Positions 32,091 through 35,493 of a stretch of DNA of 35,493 nucleotides are shown piece by piece (positions within the stretch are counted from its first letter, which is position 1; each line of letters opens with the position of its first letter). Source of the DNA: Bacteroidota bacterium (GTDB taxonomy: Bacteria > Bacteroidota > Bacteroidia > Chitinophagales > Chitinophagaceae); contig JAEWBT010000123.1 of NCBI GenBank assembly GCA_023391015.1, positions 1 to 35,493 of the forward strand, given 5' to 3'. Below the pieces are notes generated by a model. That model did not search any database. It was not told the DNA's origin and saw only the letters and a list, made by a program, of their open reading frames with translations. A program made the translations under genes and the position numbers.

Positions 32091-34478
32091 TTACTTCCGG
32101 ATAATCACCTTCGTTCCCACGGGAATAAAAGAGTACAACTCGTCTATGTAGCTGTTTTTGGTGGAAACGCAGCCATCCGTCCAGGCTGCCCGCGCATCAA
32201 TGGTAATATCTTCCTCGGCCCAGGTGCCGTGAATGCCTACGCTGTGGCCGATTTTAGCATTTGCGGGAATTTTCTTTTGCCTTTTGAGCTCCTCAAACTT
32301 GGTTTTGTCGTTGTTGTTGGGATAATCCAACGCAAAAAACTTTTGCCATTTCCGGTGAGTTCGTTTGTCCAGAATCCGGTATTCGCCTTCCGGCGTGGCT
32401 TTATCGTTTTCCATTTGCTTGTCCTCTGCGTCGGAGCGTCCAAGTGCTACGGGATAGGTGATCAGCAACTGACTGTCGGCATCATACACATGCAACTGGC
32501 ACCTTAATTTCTCCACTACAATGTAGTATCCGTTTCTCCGGATTCCATCTTTTTGGAAAGACCGATACGTTATGCTGTTTCGCAGTGGAATGCGGTAATA
32601 CTGGTGTTCCGGATCGGAAGTTTCCGATGCCGTCGTGTCGCGCAATCCGTTCACAAACAACATAGCCGGCAAAGGGCCACCGCTGGGTCTCACTTCTGCT
32701 ACACCAGCGATGGTTGGTTGCGGCGTGGTCGCGTCTGTTTGTGCCAATGCAGGCGTTCCCTGGAAGGATATCTTCAAGGAAGTATCCACAATGGCGCAGG
32801 CTTCGTTGACGGCAAACACGCGCAGCCCGTAAACCCCTTGTTCCAGATCGGGAATTGCAAAGGCTGGTGTACTGACTTCCTGGCTTTTGAAAGGCGCGTG
32901 GTTTTTGGTCAGGATGTATTTGTAGCGCTTGTCGCTGGCTGTGGTTTGCAGGGCCACCTGGATGGCACCCTTACCGGCGTCATTTACGGGCTCGAGCGTT
33001 ACGGTGGAAGCAATTGCGGGGCGCTTGGTACCCACATACACATTGGGCGGGCTGATGGTGGTGCCACAGGGACCTTTAATAAAAAAAGTATAAACGCCGG
33101 AAGGCACGCCCGATAAAGTCAGGACGCGGTTGTCCATATCCATGTTCCGGAGATCGCTGAGCGTCCCGAGGTCGCTGGGCGTCCAGGTAACAATAGGCGT
33201 TCCGGGGCCACCGCCTTCGAGGCGAATCTGAATCACGCCGTCTGAAAGGCTGTCGCAAGTGGCATCGGTAACCACCACTGGTGCCGTCGTCAGCGGTTCG
33301 TACTCCGTGATGCTGAAAGGTTGCGCGTCATACACCTTGCCACAGCGCATTCCGGCGTTGTAGAGCAAAAGCGTATAATCACCTTTGGCCAGATTCCGAA
33401 CGGAAATAAGGCTGTCGGCGGGTGCTGCCCCACCGCCTACCTGCTCGCTCAGGGGAACGTCTTCAGGCTTCCGGTTAGAATCAGTCCAGGCACCGCGCAC
33501 TACAAAATAAGCGATGCTATCGGCAGTCGATCTAATGCCTCTCCACACAATTGCGCCAGTGGAATCCCGCTGGCAGGAAGGAATGAGCTTCCGGTTTGCA
33601 GTATCGGCCACGGGCTTGGGAGGCGTGCAGGGCAAAAGCAGCTCGGGGGTGTAGCTGCTGTGCAGGTCGGTGCTCATGGCTTTCATCCGCACGTGCAGGT
33701 TGGTGGTTTTCGGGAGCGGCTTTCTAAAAATGTCCGTTGCAGGCTTAAAGCGGATTTTTTCTTCTTTGGTAGTAGCCGGAAAATGCTGCCATTCCGCGTC
33801 CGGGCCGATTTTATATTCCCATTGATAGCTCAGATTGCCTTTGTTAGCCAGGTCTACGTGAGAGCTTAAGGCGATTTCATCTTTAGGATCGTTGATTTCC
33901 GGCGGCGCTTCCTGCACGATGGGAGCCGGATCGGGAATGCTGTAGCGAATGCGCAGCACAGCGAAATAGCGTTTCTCGGCGCTGATAATCCGGATGGGGC
34001 CGGAAAACTCCCCGGCTTTGAGCGCTGAAAGCGCAATGCGCACCTCGGCCACGTCTTCCTTATCGTCCTTACTGTCTTTCACGCACGAGTCGCCCTGCAT
34101 ATTCCGGTAATTTTCCATCCGCAGCACCAGGCTGTCGGCTTTGGCGCTGTATTGAAATATCTTTAGGTTCCGGAGGCCTTTCAGATACGGGTCTTTGCTG
34201 CACTCCGCACTGTAAGGTGATTCGCCTGTCAGCACAATACAAGGATTCGTAATCAGGTGGTCGGCCCAGGGTTCGTCGTAATAAAATTTAAAAACCCCTT
34301 CAACGCTTTTGTCGCCGCCAAAGGCTTTGCCGCTAAAGAGATTCCCGACGCCCGACCGACTGATTTCCGAAAAGCCCAGCGACTCCAGCACGATTTCTAC
34401 TGAGATGCGGTCTTGCTGCGAAAAGGCTAAAATGGGGGTTAGAAGAAAACAAAAGAGTATAGAATAGAGGAATCTCAT
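32091..34478 (-). CDS. Large multidomain L,D-transpeptidase (YkuD-type)
   Basis: A 795-aa protein with an N-terminal signal peptide (MRFLYSILFCFLLTPILAFS, cleavage about residue 20). Residues of about 20-640 are beta-rich, with repeated G-x-Y modules (GDYTLLLYNAG, PSGVYTFFIKGPCG, EQGVYGLRVFAVNEAC) and a region about fracture-type Ig domains. The final 145 residues are a YkuD fold: RCQLHVYDADSQLL, ATPEGEYRILDKR, VGIHGTW (His750) and WTDGCVSTKNSYIDEL, with nucleophile Cys770. The normal HX14-17[ST]HGC motif has its last His replaced by Asp768 (TDGC). It cross-links peptidoglycan or attaches proteins to it in the periplasm. The length is much larger than a typical L,D-transpeptidase. Confidence 0.88.
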   Translation of the reverse strand: MRFLYSILFCFLLTPILAFSQQDRISVEIVLESLGFSEISRSGVGNLFSGKAFGGDKSVEGVFKFYYDEPWADHLITNPCIVLTGESPYSAECSKDPYLKGLRNLKIFQYSAKADSLVLRMENYRNMQGDSCVKDSKDDKEDVAEVRIALSALKAGEFSGPIRIISAEKRYFAVLRIRYSIPDPAPIVQEAPPEINDPKDEIALSSHVDLANKGNLSYQWEYKIGPDAEWQHFPATTKEEKIRFKPATDIFRKPLPKTTNLHVRMKAMSTDLHSSYTPELLLPCTPPKPVADTANRKLIPSCQRDSTGAIVWRGIRSTADSIAYFVVRGAWTDSNRKPEDVPLSEQVGGGAAPADSLISVRNLAKGDYTLLLYNAGMRCGKVYDAQPFSITEYEPLTTAPVVVTDATCDSLSDGVIQIRLEGGGPGTPIVTWTPSDLGTLSDLRNMDMDNRVLTLSGVPSGVYTFFIKGPCGTTISPPNVYVGTKRPAIASTVTLEPVNDAGKGAIQVALQTTASDKRYKYILTKNHAPFKSQEVSTPAFAIPDLEQGVYGLRVFAVNEACAIVDTSLKISFQGTPALAQTDATTPQPTIAGVAEVRPSGGPLPAMLFVNGLRDTTASETSDPEHQYYRIPLRNSITYRSFQKDGIRRNGYYIVVEKLRCQLHVYDADSQLLITYPVALGRSDAEDKQMENDKATPEGEYRILDKRTHRKWQKFFALDYPNNNDKTKFEELKRQKKIPANAKIGHSVGIHGTWAEEDITIDARAAWTDGCVSTKNSYIDELYSFIPVGTKVIIRK

Positions 34479-34533
34479 TAGAAATAAGCTTTACAAAAAG
34501 AAAATTTAAGTATCGTGTTCGTTTCCGGCAGGG

Positions 34534-34541
34534 CAAACATA
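34534..34541 (-). promoter_or_regulatory. Bacteroidota -7 box upstream of the L,D-transpeptidase gene
   Basis: TATGTTTG on the minus strand is an exact TAnnTTTG match, 56 nt upstream of the ATG at 34478. No clear -33 TTG is at the right spacing. Confidence 0.45.
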
Positions 34542-34798
34542 CAGAACAATGTTAAAACTAATGCTGCTTCTTCGGTCAATACCCATCCGGATTTACAGTG
34601 AAAGGGCCAATCCGGAAAGTACCTTTTAGCGAACCTCTGTAAGGCTCTGCAAAGCATTTAGCCAGGCAGATTTCCGGAAATATTTCATTCCAAACCAATC
34701 AGAATAATGGGATCGAAGAGTTGTTTCAGGACAAGGAAAGAAAACCGGTTACACTTATCAACAAAAACCACAAAATCGCTTTGTTTGCTTTATTGAAA

Positions 34799-34831
34799 TT
34801 GCGCTTCCCTTACAAGCACTTCGTACCTTTG
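34799..34831 (+). promoter_or_regulatory. Bacteroidota-type promoter for gcvP
   Basis: TTG (34799-34801), 22 nt spacer, then TACCTTTG (34824-34831), an exact TAnnTTTG -7 box. It ends 48 bp before the ATG at 34880. Confidence 0.65.
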
Positions 34832-34879
34832 CAACCTAAAAATCTCCGGCCCCTTTCCGGTGGCCTTTCTTCTTTTTCC

Positions 34880-35493
34880 ATGAAGCTTTTCGAGAATCAG
34901 GCGCGCGAATTTGAAGGCCGCCACCTGGGGCCCAATGAGGCCGATCAGGCCGCCATGCTCCAAACCATTGGCGTGGACAGTTTAGATGCGTTGATTGACC
35001 AGACCGTGCCGACGGGTATCCGCATGGAAGGCACCCTTGACCTACCGTCGTCCGTCAGCGAAAGCGATTACCTGCGCGAGCTGAAGAATACTTCGCTGCG
35101 CAACAAAGTGTTCCGGAATTTCATTGGTCAGGGCTACTACGACACCCTCACGCCCTCGGTGATTCTGCGCAACGTGTTTGAAAACCCGGGGTGGTACACC
35201 CAATACACGCCTTATCAGGCCGAGATTTCCCAGGGCCGACTGGAAAGCCTGCTGAACTTCCAGACCATGGTGAGCGACCTCACCGGCCTGCCGATTGCCA
35301 ACGCCTCTTTGCTGGATGAAGGCACCGCCGCCGCCGAAGCGATGGGGATGTTCTTCGCCGCTAAAAACAAAAGCACCGAAAAGCCGGAACGCGCGAAGTT
35401 TTTTGTGGACGAGCACACCTTTCCGCAAACCAAAGCCGTTGTCCTCACCCGCGCCGAGCCGCTGAAAATTGAAGTGGTTTTTGGCGATTATAA
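34880..35493 (+). CDS. gcvP: Glycine dehydrogenase (P protein of glycine cleavage), N-terminal part
   Basis: The first 204 codons of an open frame that runs off the right edge; the full protein is expected to be about 950-960 aa. The N-terminus MKLFENQAREFEGRHLGPNEADQ, then SLRNKVFRNFIGQGYYDT, NPGWYTQYTPYQAEISQGRLESLLNFQTMVSDLTGLPIANASLLDEGTAAAEAM, is diagnostic for GcvP. The P protein is a PLP enzyme that decarboxylates glycine and passes the aminomethyl group to the H protein lipoyl arm. The PLP-lysine lies beyond the window. A Bacteroidota-type promoter is upstream. Confidence 0.96.
   Translation, partial: MKLFENQAREFEGRHLGPNEADQAAMLQTIGVDSLDALIDQTVPTGIRMEGTLDLPSSVSESDYLRELKNTSLRNKVFRNFIGQGYYDTLTPSVILRNVFENPGWYTQYTPYQAEISQGRLESLLNFQTMVSDLTGLPIANASLLDEGTAAAEAMGMFFAAKNKSTEKPERAKFFVDEHTFPQTKAVVLTRAEPLKIEVVFGDY

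Larger units (their letters stand above)
34479..34879. other. Divergent intergenic region between L,D-transpeptidase and gcvP
   Basis: No gene is seen. It holds the two promoters listed below, one iterated TTCCGGAA site (34672-34679) and no recognisable glycine riboswitch. Confidence 0.65.
1946..35118. repeat. Dispersed iterated palindrome TTCCGGAA (extended TTTCCGGAAA)
   Basis: About 49 exact TTCCGGAA octamers by hand count, including 1946, 2821, 2952, 3144, 4736, 6229, 7288, 8085, 8107, 11577, 13249, 14811, 14821, 18864, 20464, 22194, 24409, 24578, 24814, 26166, 26846, 26931, 29912, 29933, 30150, 31818, 34672 and 35111. About 20 lie between genes. There are none in the CRISPR array and none in the L,D-transpeptidase gene. 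Many extend to ATTTCCGGAAAT or TTTTCCGGAAAA. Confidence 0.9.

Noticed and set aside
34600..34879. Glycine riboswitch upstream of gcvP
   Set aside because: The predicted 5' leader is under 50 nt and no tandem aptamer core is visible.

Overview
The window looks like part of a Bacteroidota chromosome, probably a Chitinophagaceae- or Saprospirales-type organism with mid-range GC. The evidence is a type IX secretion C-terminal sorting domain, members of Bacteroidota-typical families (DUF4836, DUF4199, DUF4230, DUF3127, a BatA N-terminal domain), lipoboxes, weak or absent Shine-Dalgarno sites, and promoter boxes of the TAnnTTTG type. I see no rRNA, tRNA, integrase, transposase or cas gene.

Layout. 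1-1726 is the leader-distal end of a CRISPR array: 27 identical 29-nt repeats and 26 spacers, with leader and cas genes presumably to the left. It runs tail-to-tail into a secreted von Willebrand A protein with a proline-rich repeat region (1743-3968, -). An isolated paaD follows (+). Next is a tight minus-strand operon tadA > Rieske ferredoxin > LD-carboxypeptidase > DUF4230 (7183 to 4855). 7.4-15.4 kb holds mostly single housekeeping genes: comF, a MurU-like nucleotidyltransferase, a PfkB kinase, a GNAT acetyltransferase, lpxD, a class IV aminotransferase, a small outer-membrane beta-barrel, gltX and an S4 RNA-binding protein. 15.4-18.8 kb carries two lipoproteins and an SSB-like DUF3127 protein, then msrB.

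24352 to 19477 (-) is a four-gene unit: BatA-type membrane protein > dihydroorotase homologue that has lost its metal ligands > DUF4199 membrane protein > DPM1-like glycosyltransferase. After a repeat-rich gap come a YkuK-like RNase H-fold protein, a UbiX-type flavin prenyltransferase, a secreted thioredoxin, a lipoprotein plus CPA2 antiporter pair, a T9SS cargo protein, a REP-like cluster, a multidomain L,D-transpeptidase, and the start of gcvP, which runs off the right end.

The strongest unexplained signal is genome-level. The 8-nt palindrome TTCCGGAA, often extended to TTTCCGGAAA or ATTTCCGGAAAT, occurs about 49 times by hand count where about 0.5 would be expected. It is enriched between genes and sits inside several hairpins, so it behaves like a highly iterated palindrome. 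A second family of about 32-nt AAAAGACAAAAGA-type repeats occurs four times and supplies the end of lpxD. Cell-envelope functions (LpxD, LD-carboxypeptidase, L,D-transpeptidase, MurU-like enzyme, glycosyltransferase, lipoproteins, outer-membrane and T9SS proteins) are frequent but scattered. All family calls are by reading motifs; no database search was possible.
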